Virus record (IMG/VR): IMGVR_UViG_3300032208_000014 | Coordinates: 1-57,328 of that record | Source of the DNA: a virus | DNA length: 57,328 bases | Direction: 5' to 3' (one strand) | Shown here: positions 50,217 to 56,612 of the stretch, piece after piece | How positions within the stretch are numbered: position 1 is the stretch's first letter | Layout: the number at the start of each line of letters is the position of its first letter | The notes under the pieces: model-generated | Told to the model about the DNA's origin: nothing | What the model saw: only the letters and a program-made list of their open reading frames with translations | The model's database searches: none | Translations under genes and position numbers: made by a program

Positions 50217-50427
50217 CTTCATCCTCCACATAGCCATCGCCATCGCACTTCTCGCAAGTGTCCATGTAGCCTTCGAGATAGCCACCGTTCATCCAATCAA
50301 CGACTGGACGTTCATATTCCACTTCACCATAGCCACCGCATTCAGGGCAGAGTTTCATCCCTGCCTGAATTTGTGCTGCGTGGTACTGCTCACGCCAATG
50401 TTTCGTGATGTCTGACAAATTGCCCAT
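50203..50427 (-). CDS. Mini zinc-finger protein (DnaJ-type CxxCxGxG)
   Basis: At 74 residues from ATG 50427 with GGAGG upstream. Two motifs, LCPECGGYGEV and CEKCDGDGY, give the paired Cys-x2-Cys-x-Gly-x-Gly of the DnaJ zinc domain, here in a tiny free-standing protein. It probably binds one zinc. A second such protein is at 52225-52419. It may act as a folding or regulatory helper, which is not shown. Confidence 0.7.
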   Translation of the reverse strand: MGNLSDITKHWREQYHAAQIQAGMKLCPECGGYGEVEYERPVVDWMNGGYLEGYMDTCEKCDGDGYVEDEDAEI

Positions 50428-50578
50428 CCTGGACCTCCAACTGCTCAAGTTCCATTAAACGCCTGACATCCTCCCAGACCCTAACGCACGACATACCATG
50501 CTTCGCGACCCACGCTTCTCGGCTCATGTCCATCGCGTCCTCTTCCATATCCATCAGCCATGCCTTGACTTTTCCCAT
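50390..50578 (-). CDS. Small protein overlapping two frames
   Basis: At 62 residues from ATG 50578 with a perfect GGAGG site. It reads MGKVKAWLMDMEEDAMDMSR, EAWVAKHGMSCVRVWEDVRR. It overlaps the zinc-finger gene downstream by 38 nt and the gene at 50481-50684 by 98 nt in another frame. The strong ribosome site supports it. Confidence 0.6.
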   Translation of the reverse strand: MGKVKAWLMDMEEDAMDMSREAWVAKHGMSCVRVWEDVRRLMELEQLEVQDGQFVRHHETLA

Positions 50579-50684
50579 TTTTACCTCCGTAAATTTGAAA
50601 CCAATGGTCAGTGCAGTACGCCCGATTTCCATCGAGCGCATCCGCCTTTTTATCGCATTTATCGCATTTTCTGATACTAAGCAT
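50481..50684 (-). CDS. Small Cys-rich protein after the methyltransferase
   Basis: At 67 residues, ATG 50684 overlaps the methyltransferase stop. It reads MLSIRKCDKCDKKADALDGN, RAYCTDHWFQIYGGK. Cys-x2-Cys followed by a Cys-x2-His suggests a treble-clef-like zinc site. The second half overlaps 50390-50578 in another frame and looks less protein-like, so the true end may differ. Confidence 0.5.
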   Translation of the reverse strand: MLSIRKCDKCDKKADALDGNRAYCTDHWFQIYGGKNGKSQGMADGYGRGRDGHEPRSVGREAWYVVR

Positions 50685-51813
50685 TCATCCCCCTCATCAA
50701 GTGACAGATAACATCAACCGTCCATCCATTACCAAGCATACGATACCGCTGGGTATTTGACACATGATTTGTGTAATTTTCTGGAACGGTCTGTAAACGC
50801 TCACATTCTAAAGGCGTAAGCTTACGCCATTGAAGCTGGTCAATGTCAGCCACAATGCTGTCCTTATATATGGTGGACAGACAATTCGACTTCTCATCTT
50901 CTCGCACCTCGACCCTTGATTTGAGGGGAATGGACTTGTCGTTATCTTTGCGCTTGCCATTCTCATCGAGCCTGCGTTTCACGATCCTCGCACCTCGAAG
51001 CAACACTTTTGGTTCAAGATTGCCACCAGATGCCGCGCACAAACTTGGGGCTTTGCCGTCTGGATCATAAACCCTGCGATTATAATCGTGACCCTTCAAG
51101 TCTGCGTGCCCAGCCAATATCAAGCCTGTGCCATCCAACTCCATGTCGAACACAAGCTGTCTGCGATTTTTCTGAAAATATGACTTCAGATTACCGCCCT
51201 TGAAATAGTTCGCATCTATGCAATGCGACTTGTCACGGTCAGTCCAGCCATCTTCGAGAATATCTTTGAGCATGATATTTCGGTTGCGTGGTGCACCCTC
51301 GACAGGGATGTTTGTCCAATACAGGCGGTCACGATTTTGCGCTGACACCAGATTAGAATTTATCCTGATAGGTTCGACCCCAAGCTGACTGGAAATTACA
51401 TCCTGATATTCCTGTTTCATATTAACATTCTCAAGCAGGAAATATTTTGGCTTCAACTCCCTCAACAGGCGCACATATTCAAAAAACAATTTACTGCGTG
51501 GGTCGTCAAAGTTCAGTTGCTTGCCAGCAAACGAAAACCCCTGACAGGGCGAACCGCCAATCAATATGTCTATCGTGTGTCGAAAGAAACCCTTTTCGAG
51601 GTCAACACCATTATGAGCGACACACAAACGCCCATCCTTGGTTTTAAGTTTGGTCACATCGCCCATGTGTATCGTGTCAGGATAATTGGCCTTCGCAACT
51701 TGGATTGCATATTTGTCAATTTCTGACGCGAAATAATTTTCGACCTTGAAGCCGCACCGCTCAAGAGCGATGCGACCACAAGACATTCCATCAAATAAAC
51801 TAAGAACGTTCAT
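50677..51813 (-). CDS. DNA (cytosine-5) methyltransferase
   Basis: At 378 residues, it shows motif I LSLFDGMSCGRIALERCGF, motif IV GGSPCQGFSFAG with catalytic Cys90, motif VI LLENVN, motif VIII QNRDRLYWTN, motif IX KLTPLECERLQTVPENYT and motif X YRMLGNGWTVDVICHL. All parts of an active Dcm/DNMT-type enzyme are present. The target-recognition region is about residues 185-310. It probably methylates phage DNA against host restriction; no restriction enzyme is beside it. Confidence 0.9.
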   Translation of the reverse strand: MNVLSLFDGMSCGRIALERCGFKVENYFASEIDKYAIQVAKANYPDTIHMGDVTKLKTKDGRLCVAHNGVDLEKGFFRHTIDILIGGSPCQGFSFAGKQLNFDDPRSKLFFEYVRLLRELKPKYFLLENVNMKQEYQDVISSQLGVEPIRINSNLVSAQNRDRLYWTNIPVEGAPRNRNIMLKDILEDGWTDRDKSHCIDANYFKGGNLKSYFQKNRRQLVFDMELDGTGLILAGHADLKGHDYNRRVYDPDGKAPSLCAASGGNLEPKVLLRGARIVKRRLDENGKRKDNDKSIPLKSRVEVREDEKSNCLSTIYKDSIVADIDQLQWRKLTPLECERLQTVPENYTNHVSNTQRYRMLGNGWTVDVICHLMRGMNA

Positions 51814-52235
51814 GCCGCTCCCCTTCCATATTCTTCCATCATCTCATCGTGAGTGCCTTCCCAGATAGTTTCCCATTCAGTCGAACCATCCTTGTAATAT
51901 CTGGACTCTTGAACCTCGACACATAAAGCCTGAACACCATCTAAACGATTAAAGTAAATGGTGTAATAATAGTCGCACCAATGATGCTCCTCTAAAACAT
52001 CATCCTCACCATTCAAATGATTTGACACCAGCCGAACCTCGCCACCACGCTTATTCTTGTTGGCGGCAACAAACGCGGACGCAAATTCGTCCGCCTCGAA
52101 CCTCGGCAGTTTCCATGCGAAACCCTTCGCGGCCTCGATGAAATGAACCGCACCCTGCGGATAATTGTCGTAATGCTTGTACACAAAGCACTCGCCATCA
52201 CCATCCCGAAATTTATAAATTGCTCTAGTTCCCAT
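51810..52235 (-). CDS. Conserved phage protein (MGTRAIYKF start)
   Basis: At 141 residues from ATG 52235 with GGAGG. It reads MGTRAIYKFRDGDGECFVYK, HYDNYPQGAVHFIEAAKGFA, WKLPRFEADEFASAFVAANK, a family frequent in phages with unknown function. A copy of the dispersed 12-base word falls in the V-E-V-Q-E codons. ATGA overlap with the methyltransferase. Confidence 0.7.
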   Translation of the reverse strand: MGTRAIYKFRDGDGECFVYKHYDNYPQGAVHFIEAAKGFAWKLPRFEADEFASAFVAANKNKRGGEVRLVSNHLNGEDDVLEEHHWCDYYYTIYFNRLDGVQALCVEVQESRYYKDGSTEWETIWEGTHDEMMEEYGRGAA

Positions 52236-52419
52236 TTTCGTCCTCCATAGTATAATGAAACTTGAACCCCGAACCCGAACACTTGTGACAATCAACAACG
52301 TCACCATAGTTATCAGCCTCGAAACCGTGGCCGCAGCACCAATCACAGTACACACCAAACTCGATGCGTGAACCTTGAACCACGAGCCTTGTATCTTGAA
52401 CCTCGCTTACATAAGCCAT
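52225..52419 (-). CDS. Second mini zinc-finger protein (CxxCxGxG)
   Basis: At 64 residues from ATG 52419 with GGAGG 5 nt upstream. YCDWCCGHGF and CHKCSGSGF give two DnaJ-type Cys-x2-Cys-x-Gly-x-Gly motifs. The N-terminal EVQDTRLVVQGSR is encoded by a short repetitive DNA stretch (12-base word plus a related copy). First gene of the 48.4-52.4 kb minus-strand operon. Confidence 0.7.
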   Translation of the reverse strand: MAYVSEVQDTRLVVQGSRIEFGVYCDWCCGHGFEADNYGDVVDCHKCSGSGFKFHYTMEDENGN

Positions 52420-52480
52420 TTTTACCTCCATGTAATAAGACTTTATATAATATACTACTACAAGACAACATAGGACACAA
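52420..52480 (-). promoter_or_regulatory. AT-rich promoter region for the minus-strand operon
   Basis: Read on the minus strand, TTGTCT is followed 15 nt later by TATAAA, then the GGAGG of the gene at 52419. The spacing is short, so the exact promoter is uncertain, but the AT-rich block before a long operon is the expected place. Confidence 0.4.
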
Positions 52481-52496
52481 GATATAATATGCAAAT

Positions 52497-52785
52497 GTTT
52501 GTCACGTTTGTCACATATATAGAAGGATTTCCTGAAAAAAAAAAAATAAAAAAAATATTTCCAGACGGTGTGACAAGTGTGACAAGTGTGACAAGGGGGG
52601 TTAAACACATGAAAAACAACAATACTGCTTGTCACGTTTGTGTCACGTTTGTCACGGTACTAAGGGGGTTTTGGTATTTTCCCATATATATAGCTTGTGG
52701 AATTATGTCTAAGTTTTTGCTAAAACAGGGGGAGAAGTGTGACAAGTGTGACAAATTGAGAGGACAACCGTGACAAGTGTGACAA
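52497..52785. repeat. Iteron-like array of TTGTCAC/GTGACAA with an A-tract
   Basis: Eleven perfect copies of the heptamer TTGTCAC (on either strand) lie in 289 bp. Plus-strand copies are at 52499, 52508, 52629 and 52649. Inverted copies GTGACAA are at 52570, 52579, 52588, 52739, 52748, 52770 and 52779, mostly as 9-bp tandem units. A run of A with few T (52535-52557) lies between the first groups. No convincing gene fills 52420-52769: the frame that spans it is just repeated Val-Thr-x codons. The array ends inside the first codons of terS. It could be a replication origin, packaging site or operator. Confidence 0.75.
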
Positions 52786-53321
52786 CAATAGAAGAGGACG
52801 ACAAACAGGTAAATAATCGCCAGCGCGAATTTGCTCGTTATTATGTGGAGGGCATATATTCAAATGCTGAATGTGCTAGAAAAGCTGGTTACTCTCCTGC
52901 CTCTGCCATGTCGATGGCATCTAAATTATTGAACGGCTCATATGCTCCTCATGTTGTGGAGTATATACAAGAACTCCGACAGGAACGTGAAAGGCGATAT
53001 GGCGTGACCGTCATTGGTCAGCTGAAAAGACTGGACGAACTTTCGAGAGGGGCTGAAGATGCTGGTCAATTCTCAGCTGCAATCAACGCTGAAAAAATCC
53101 GTTCCGCTCTGGGTGGGTTGACTGTCGATAGACGAGAACAAATCCACCAGCTTGACGATATGACAAAAGAAGATATCGCCCTGCGGCTCAGTGAACTTCG
53201 GAAGCAATATCCGCAGGCGTTTATCGAGGGTACATATACGGAGAAAACGGATGCTAGAGAAAAACTTTTGGTCAGCAGTAAAGAAGAACCTGCCACCGAA
53301 ATCCTTTCCGACACGGATTGA
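52770..53321 (+). CDS. terS: Terminase small subunit
   Basis: This 183-residue DNA-recognition subunit has conserved QREFARYYVEGIYSNAECAR, KAGYSPASAMSMASKLLNGS, EYIQELRQERERRYGVTVIG, RLDELSRGAEDAGQFSAAIN and AEKIRSALGGLTVDRREQ, typical of a phage small terminase with an N-terminal helix-turn-helix and helical oligomerisation core. GTG 52770 lies within the repeat array, so the protein could control itself. It sits on a plus-strand island inside minus-strand genes and is about 6 kb from terL only if the ends join. Confidence 0.88.
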   Translation: MTSVTTIEEDDKQVNNRQREFARYYVEGIYSNAECARKAGYSPASAMSMASKLLNGSYAPHVVEYIQELRQERERRYGVTVIGQLKRLDELSRGAEDAGQFSAAINAEKIRSALGGLTVDRREQIHQLDDMTKEDIALRLSELRKQYPQAFIEGTYTEKTDAREKLLVSSKEEPATEILSDTD

Positions 53322-53712
53322 AAACAGGCATGGGGGTGGTGTTCCTGATGTTCATGTTGTGTGGGATTGTTTGCCCTTCTGGGTAGAATTAAAAGTAAGC
53401 AAAGGAAAGGGTGTAAATCTCTCGCCCCAACAAATTGCGTGGAATACCGCATATTCTCGTTGTGGAGGGGTTTCATTCATCTTGGTTAAAGGGACAAGGT
53501 CGGGCGACCTATTTTTATTTGAGGGCAGTCGGGCGGCTGAAATCGGGGAAATCGGGCTTGCAGCGGAACCTTTGTATCGGGGTCGGGACTGGACAGAGCT
53601 ATGGGACAGGGTTCGGGACTCGTGGTTCGGGGATCGGGGTTCCAGGGTCGGGGCTATCGGGTCGGGGGTCCAGGCCCAGGACTCACCAGTCCAAGGGGTC
53701 AGTATGAACTGA
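53251..53712 (+). CDS. PD-(D/E)XK-type nuclease
   Basis: At 153 residues from ATG 53251, overlapping terS by 71 nt. The core HGGGVPDVHVVWDCLPFWVE, LKVSKGKGVNLSPQQIAWN shows Asp and Glu-x-Lys of a VRR-NUC or Holliday-junction-resolvase-like fold, then YSRCGGVSFILVK. The last 45 residues are encoded by a G-rich repetitive stretch (53535-53690) and look unlike the family, so they may be a recent addition. It may resolve DNA before packaging. Confidence 0.75.
   Translation: MLEKNFWSAVKKNLPPKSFPTRIENRHGGGVPDVHVVWDCLPFWVELKVSKGKGVNLSPQQIAWNTAYSRCGGVSFILVKGTRSGDLFLFEGSRAAEIGEIGLAAEPLYRGRDWTELWDRVRDSWFGDRGSRVGAIGSGVQAQDSPVQGVSMN
53629..53668 (+). repeat. G-rich island 1 (G-quadruplex motif)
   Basis: Six runs of three to five G (53629, 53636, 53645, 53650, 53659, 53664) are separated by 2-5 bases on the plus strand, enough for a G-quadruplex. 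It lies within the 3' end of the nuclease gene and is built on TCGGG units as at 54.8 and 56.2 kb. Confidence 0.6.
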
Positions 53713-53884
53713 CCTCTCGGAGGATCTTGATCAGCTGGTCGGGAGTGTCCGCAGCGAGAGTGTTGTCGTGCTCCCCTACGTTGTTATCGAAAATGACCAC
53801 ATGGTAGCGGTCACCTTCATAGTTTTCTGTCACCTGGACCTGCCACCCATTAGGCAGGTCCGCGTCAAATGCAAGGTCGGTCAT
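53699..53884 (-). CDS. Small acidic phage protein
   Basis: At 61 residues (TDLAFDADLPNGWQVQVTEN, YEGDRYHVVIFDNNVGEHDN), a compact beta-rich protein. It overlaps the nuclease gene tail by 14 nt on the other strand (converging ends) and the next minus-strand gene by 4 nt. Unknown. Confidence 0.6.
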   Translation of the reverse strand: MTDLAFDADLPNGWQVQVTENYEGDRYHVVIFDNNVGEHDNTLAADTPDQLIKILREVSSY

Positions 53885-54090
53885 TCAAATGCCTCCCTTG
53901 CTATCTGTCTTAGTTTTGCTGCGTGCTTCCTTTCCTCTAAGGTCGCTTCCCTTGCCTGATCATCCCATTCGAGAAGATCCTCTAAACTATCAAAGCCTAG
54001 ATCCGCGTCTTTTGGATCAGGCGTGTCTGTTAACGTGCCATCCGGCTGTAGGTAAAAAGGCCAGCTGTCACTCATTACATACATTTTCAT
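53881..54090 (-). CDS. Small acidic protein
   Basis: At 69 residues (KMYVMSDSWPFYLQPDGTLT, DSLEDLLEWDDQAREATLEE, RKHAAKLRQIAREAFE), it starts on the previous gene's ATGA. A beta start and C-terminal charged helix. Unknown function. Confidence 0.6.
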   Translation of the reverse strand: MKMYVMSDSWPFYLQPDGTLTDTPDPKDADLGFDSLEDLLEWDDQAREATLEERKHAAKLRQIAREAFE

Positions 54091-54689
54091 TTTACCGCCT
54101 CCACAATTTGAGAAACTCCGTTATTAGGAATGTAGCAAAGCAAACAGTCTTTGCATTTTTGACCTGTGCAATTCTGCACTGTCTCACTGTCAGGTGACAC
54201 GTTGTTAAATGTTCTGTCGAAGAATCGCGGTGGTGTGTCCATAACCGCATCAATGCGCGGATTGGAATAGATAAGGATTAAATTGTCCGGCTTGTCGTTC
54301 TGTAAATAGAACTTGCGGATGAATCCCTTGCGCTTAGTCCATAGCGCGAACTTTGTATGCGGATTGTGTAACGCGATGTTGTGCAAGTTTTCAAGATGCG
54401 TCATATTGATTAATTCGCCATGACCTTGAAACCGAACAAACGCTTGTAGGAATGTTGGCAATAAATGAGTTGGAATGATGCCAAGTGATAAAGCTTGGCT
54501 ATTCCGTTCCCATGCCGGAATGCATCCCTTGCGGAATGTTTCTAACATCTCGACTGAATAGCATTTTGTGCAGATGATATCATCCGAGCCGCACGCGTGC
54601 ATTTTTTGGCAATAAGGATTCGATAGCGTGTTAGTATTAACAGCTTTGAAATCCTCAAGCTTGCCTGTCATATTTGAAATTGTAAGCAT
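54087..54689 (-). CDS. GP88-like protein with two Cys clusters
   Basis: At 200 residues, it has LSNPYCQKMHACGSDDIICT, KCYSVEM near the N terminus and CTGQKCKDCLLCY near the C terminus. Middle phrases THLENLHNIALHNPHTKFAL, WTKRKGFIRKF resemble the GP88 family of phages and bacteria, in which paired Cys clusters may hold an Fe-S centre. Family assignment is from memory and moderate. Confidence 0.6.
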   Translation of the reverse strand: MLTISNMTGKLEDFKAVNTNTLSNPYCQKMHACGSDDIICTKCYSVEMLETFRKGCIPAWERNSQALSLGIIPTHLLPTFLQAFVRFQGHGELINMTHLENLHNIALHNPHTKFALWTKRKGFIRKFYLQNDKPDNLILIYSNPRIDAVMDTPPRFFDRTFNNVSPDSETVQNCTGQKCKDCLLCYIPNNGVSQIVEAVK

Positions 54690-54723
54690 TTAACCCTCCA
54701 TAGTTTTGCTTATAATTTAGTTT

Positions 54724-54753
54724 ACCATATCCAGGATGATAAAAACAAGTAAA
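54724..54753 (-). promoter_or_regulatory. Probable promoter of the 54689 unit
   Basis: On the minus strand TTTACT, 18-nt spacer, TATGGT. The stretch shares ACTTGTT, ATCCTGGATAT and TAAAC with the promoter at 48090-48118, so it is probably the same class even though its hexamers are weaker. Confidence 0.5.
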
Positions 54754-54760
54754 AAGATAT

Positions 54761-54804
54761 TCGGGTCGGGCAGCACTAAGACCGGGGTCGGGGTCGGGGT
54801 CGGG
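54761..54804 (+). repeat. G-rich island 2 (G-quadruplex motif)
   Basis: GGGG, TC, GGGG, TC, GGGG, TC, GGG at 54784-54804, with a further TCGGGTCGGG at 54761-54770, is a regular G-quadruplex motif. It lies between the terminator of the upstream unit and the promoter of the 54689 gene, in no gene. Confidence 0.7.
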
Positions 54805-54806
54805 AT

Positions 54807-54838
54807 TAAAAATAGCCCAGGAGCTGCAGCCCCTGGGC
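54807..54838 (-). terminator. Terminator of the 55.8-54.9 kb unit
   Basis: A stem GCCCAGG (54815-54821) with CCTGGGC (54832-54838), followed on the minus strand by TATTTTTAA. It ends transcription of the genes between 55761 and 54900. Confidence 0.75.
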
Positions 54839-54899
54839 CTCTTGTTATATGGAGGACTAACAAGAATTATTAACATATACACCTGGACCAGCTGCGCAG

Positions 54900-55004
54900 T
54901 CAATCATCAAACTTAATCGCGTAGATGAGACTGGAGATAATGGCGACTAGATAAAAGATAACCAGCCCGATGTTGATCAGGCTGGTTATATCAAAGTTGT
55001 TCAT
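54900..55004 (-). CDS. 34-residue membrane miniprotein
   Basis: Starting one base after the upstream stop (TAG, C, ATG), this reads MNNFDITSLINIGLVIFYLV, then AIISSLIYAIKFDD: a single membrane helix with short polar ends. GGTGG lies just before ATG. Very short, so chance cannot be ruled out, but the hydrophobic segment and coupling favour a gene. Confidence 0.45.
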   Translation of the reverse strand: MNNFDITSLINIGLVIFYLVAIISSLIYAIKFDD

Positions 55005-55005
55005 G

Positions 55006-55383
55006 CTACCACCAGCAATCGTAAAACACTCTGGCGTTGTCTGACAATTCTTGTCTCGCCCATTGGCAAAACTCTAAATCCCTGTCACGGTATTCCTCTT
55101 GCGACTCATCTTGAAATTGATGACCCCAAAAACATCCGCCTTCTGAGTGTGGTAAAGTTTTAGTTTTAATTGCTTCTTCCAGCTGGTCGATATCATCAAG
55201 AGACAGTTCAACAGGGTTGCAATTAAAATCGCGCTCACCATTAACTCCACCTTTCTTGTTGAATACATCCACCATAAACTCGTGAAGTTTAGCGTGTTTG
55301 CGCCATTGAAATTGGAAGTGAACATTCCCTTCCTTTACATCATCCATATCATCTGCTGAAAATGCATATTGGTCTAAACCCAT
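55006..55383 (-). CDS. Conserved phage protein (MGLDQYAFSA start)
   Basis: At 125 residues, it has MGLDQYAFSADD, FQFQWRKHAKLHEFMVDVFN, FNCNPVELSLDDIDQLEEAI, GGCFWGHQFQ and an end VFYDCWW, a set of phrases that recurs in many phages and gives a small alpha-beta enzyme-like protein. Its function is unknown. GGAGG and ATG sit 7-9 bases after the previous stop. Confidence 0.75.
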   Translation of the reverse strand: MGLDQYAFSADDMDDVKEGNVHFQFQWRKHAKLHEFMVDVFNKKGGVNGERDFNCNPVELSLDDIDQLEEAIKTKTLPHSEGGCFWGHQFQDESQEEYRDRDLEFCQWARQELSDNARVFYDCWW

Positions 55384-55392
55384 TTTGTCCTC

Positions 55393-55761
55393 CTATGCTA
55401 CGATTTCTAATTGTGTTTCAGATAAGCCAATTTCTAGTTCGCATGTTTCCATCATACGCTGAACCTGTTTCTTGGCTAATGGGATAAACTCCGCAAAGTC
55501 ATCACGACTAACCGCGTAAGTCTTGTCCCAAATGTCAGGCTGGTTTCTGTCATAGCCCTTAGCATAAATGACATGAACACCATCTGCGCCATCTATGTCA
55601 CGCTCGGCAGATGGTGACATAACATAAATGCCATCATCTTTAACCAACCACAATCCATAGTCGTCTGTTGTTTCGTCAACGTATGGAATCTTGCGATCAT
55701 GTTTCATCATGTGCGTTAGCATACGCTGAAACTCTTTACTCTTAAATTTTAGTCTATGCAT
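55393..55761 (-). CDS. DUF3085-like protein
   Basis: At 122 residues from ATG 55761 with a GGAGG site. Key region LKFKSKEFQRMLTHMMKHDR, YGLWLVKDDGIYVMSPSAER, GVHVIYAKGYD resembles DUF3085 phage proteins (unverified). An upstream in-frame start would place the N terminus on the promoter region. First gene of its unit. Confidence 0.7.
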   Translation of the reverse strand: MHRLKFKSKEFQRMLTHMMKHDRKIPYVDETTDDYGLWLVKDDGIYVMSPSAERDIDGADGVHVIYAKGYDRNQPDIWDKTYAVSRDDFAEFIPLAKKQVQRMMETCELEIGLSETQLEIVA

Positions 55762-55794
55762 TATTACCTCCATATAGACTGTTGTTGATGTCTC

Positions 55795-55823
55795 ATCATA
55801 CCATAATAACAAGTATAAAACAA
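55795..55823 (-). promoter_or_regulatory. Sigma70-like promoter, minus strand
   Basis: TTGTTT, 17-nt spacer, TATGAT. It is followed by the GGAGG of the gene at 55761. It contains ACTTGTTATTATGG, the repeated promoter element. Confidence 0.75.
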
Positions 55824-55825
55824 AC

Positions 55826-55850
55826 AAAAAGGGCGGCATTTCTGCCGCCC
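55826..55850 (-). terminator. Terminator of gene 55873-56154
   Basis: A perfect 8-bp stem GGGCGGCA (55831-55838) with TGCCGCCC (55843-55850) and a 4-nt loop, followed on the minus strand by TTTTTGTTTG. Confidence 0.85.
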
Positions 55851-55872
55851 CTTCCGCATCCTATGGAGGAAT

Positions 55873-56154
55873 TTATGGATGAACATAGTCCCATCGTCTA
55901 GGATTGTCTCTATGATTTTCATCAAACGGTGGGTTGTCCACAATCTCGACCTTATCGCCCATGCTCTCTAGTTTGTGGATGAACTTAGGAAGATCAACAT
56001 CCTCTTCAAGAGCATAGATTTCTCGGTTAGGCGTGCAATAAGAAAACTTGCTGATATCGTTTTCTGTCATTCTCGCATGAGCGAGCTGATGTTTTGTGAC
56101 AAGTCCCCATCCATGCGATGGGTCAGATACAAATGTTACGGTTGTGGTGTGCAT
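55873..56154 (-). CDS. Conserved phage protein (FVSDPSHGWG)
   Basis: At 93 residues from ATG 56154 (GGAGG upstream); a 97-residue form starts at 56166. It reads HTTTVTFVSDPSHGWGLVTK, YALEEDVDLPKFIHKLESMG, a small alpha-beta protein found in many phages and bacteria. The function is unknown. It has its own promoter and terminator. Confidence 0.7.
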   Translation of the reverse strand: MHTTTVTFVSDPSHGWGLVTKHQLAHARMTENDISKFSYCTPNREIYALEEDVDLPKFIHKLESMGDKVEIVDNPPFDENHRDNPRRWDYVHP

Positions 56155-56186
56155 ATTATCCTCCATTAGACTGTTAGCAATAATTT

Positions 56187-56215
56187 ATATTATCACATCA
56201 AGACAGAATAAACAA
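56187..56215 (-). promoter_or_regulatory. Sigma70-like promoter, minus strand
   Basis: TTGTTT, 17-nt spacer, TAATAT, followed by GGAGG of the gene at 56154. Confidence 0.75.
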
Positions 56216-56227
56216 ATAAAATTAATC

Positions 56228-56262
56228 GGGTTCGGGTCGGGATTGTTCGGGTCGGGTTCGGG
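56228..56262 (+). repeat. G-rich island 3 (G-quadruplex motif)
   Basis: Six GGG runs with loops 3, 2, 7, 2 and 3 form a nearly mirror-symmetric G-quadruplex motif on the plus strand. As at 54.8 kb, it lies between a terminator (56340-56368) and a promoter of minus-strand genes. Confidence 0.7.
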
Positions 56263-56277
56263 ACTGGTGAGACTGGT

Positions 56278-56304
56278 GACATGGTCGGCAGGCCATGTCT
56301 TTTA
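56278..56304 (+). terminator. Hairpin with T tail on the plus strand
   Basis: GACATGG (56278-56284) pairs with CCATGTC (56293-56299), followed by TTTTA. It looks like a terminator for plus-strand RNA, though no plus-strand gene is nearby; it may end an antisense or island-derived RNA. Confidence 0.4.
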
Positions 56305-56339
56305 TATAGTAAGAACACTATTTGAACAAAACTCCAGTC

Positions 56340-56368
56340 GAAAAAAATGGGCGGATTGCTCCGCCCAT
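56340..56368 (-). terminator. Terminator of the 56.8-56.4 kb unit
   Basis: A 9-bp stem ATGGGCGGA (56347-56355) with TCCGCCCAT (56360-56368), 4-nt loop, and on the minus strand seven T. Confidence 0.85.
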
Positions 56369-56372
56369 CCTA

Positions 56373-56612
56373 TTAGTCCAGCAGTACCATGTAGGCACGC
56401 GGCTCATGCTGCCTGAACCAATCCAGACCAGCGCGTACAATTTGCCAATGCTCTTCGCGTCCAGATTTTTCTGCTAACATTTGCGTGCCCATGATAACGT
56501 CATAGACTGCTACTGCATCTGGTGAGAGCATTACGCTCTCACCTGTAAAAATGTTTGATACCTCTTCTGGCTCATCAAGAACCATGCATTTAAATGGTAA
56601 TTCTCTTTTCAT
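56373..56612 (-). CDS. Conserved small phage protein ending YMVLLD
   Basis: At 79 residues from ATG 56612, ATGA overlap with the previous gene. It reads MKRELPFKCMVLDEPEEVSN, MLSPDAVAVYDVIMGTQMLA, GLDWFRQHEPRAYMVLLD. This layout is common among marine phage small proteins. The function is unknown. Confidence 0.65.
   Translation of the reverse strand: MKRELPFKCMVLDEPEEVSNIFTGESVMLSPDAVAVYDVIMGTQMLAEKSGREEHWQIVRAGLDWFRQHEPRAYMVLLD

Noticed and set aside
52489-52773. A 94-codon plus-strand frame across the repeat array
   Set aside because: Its content is repeated Val-Thr and Cys-Asp-Lys codons from the 9-bp units, plus a Lys run from the A-tract. It lacks protein-like conservation and a good ribosome site, so the region is treated as non-coding.
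52497-52785. CRISPR array
   Set aside because: Units are only 7-9 bp, tandem without spacers and present in both orientations.
54841-54864. Hairpin CTTGTTA / TAACAAG around a GGAGG as a riboswitch-like element
   Set aside because: No start codon follows at a usable distance on the plus strand and nothing on the minus strand needs it.
54655-54903. An 82-codon minus-strand frame over G-rich island 2
   Set aside because: Most of it is Pro-Asp repeats from the G-rich island, it crosses a terminator, and it covers the promoter of the 54689 gene.
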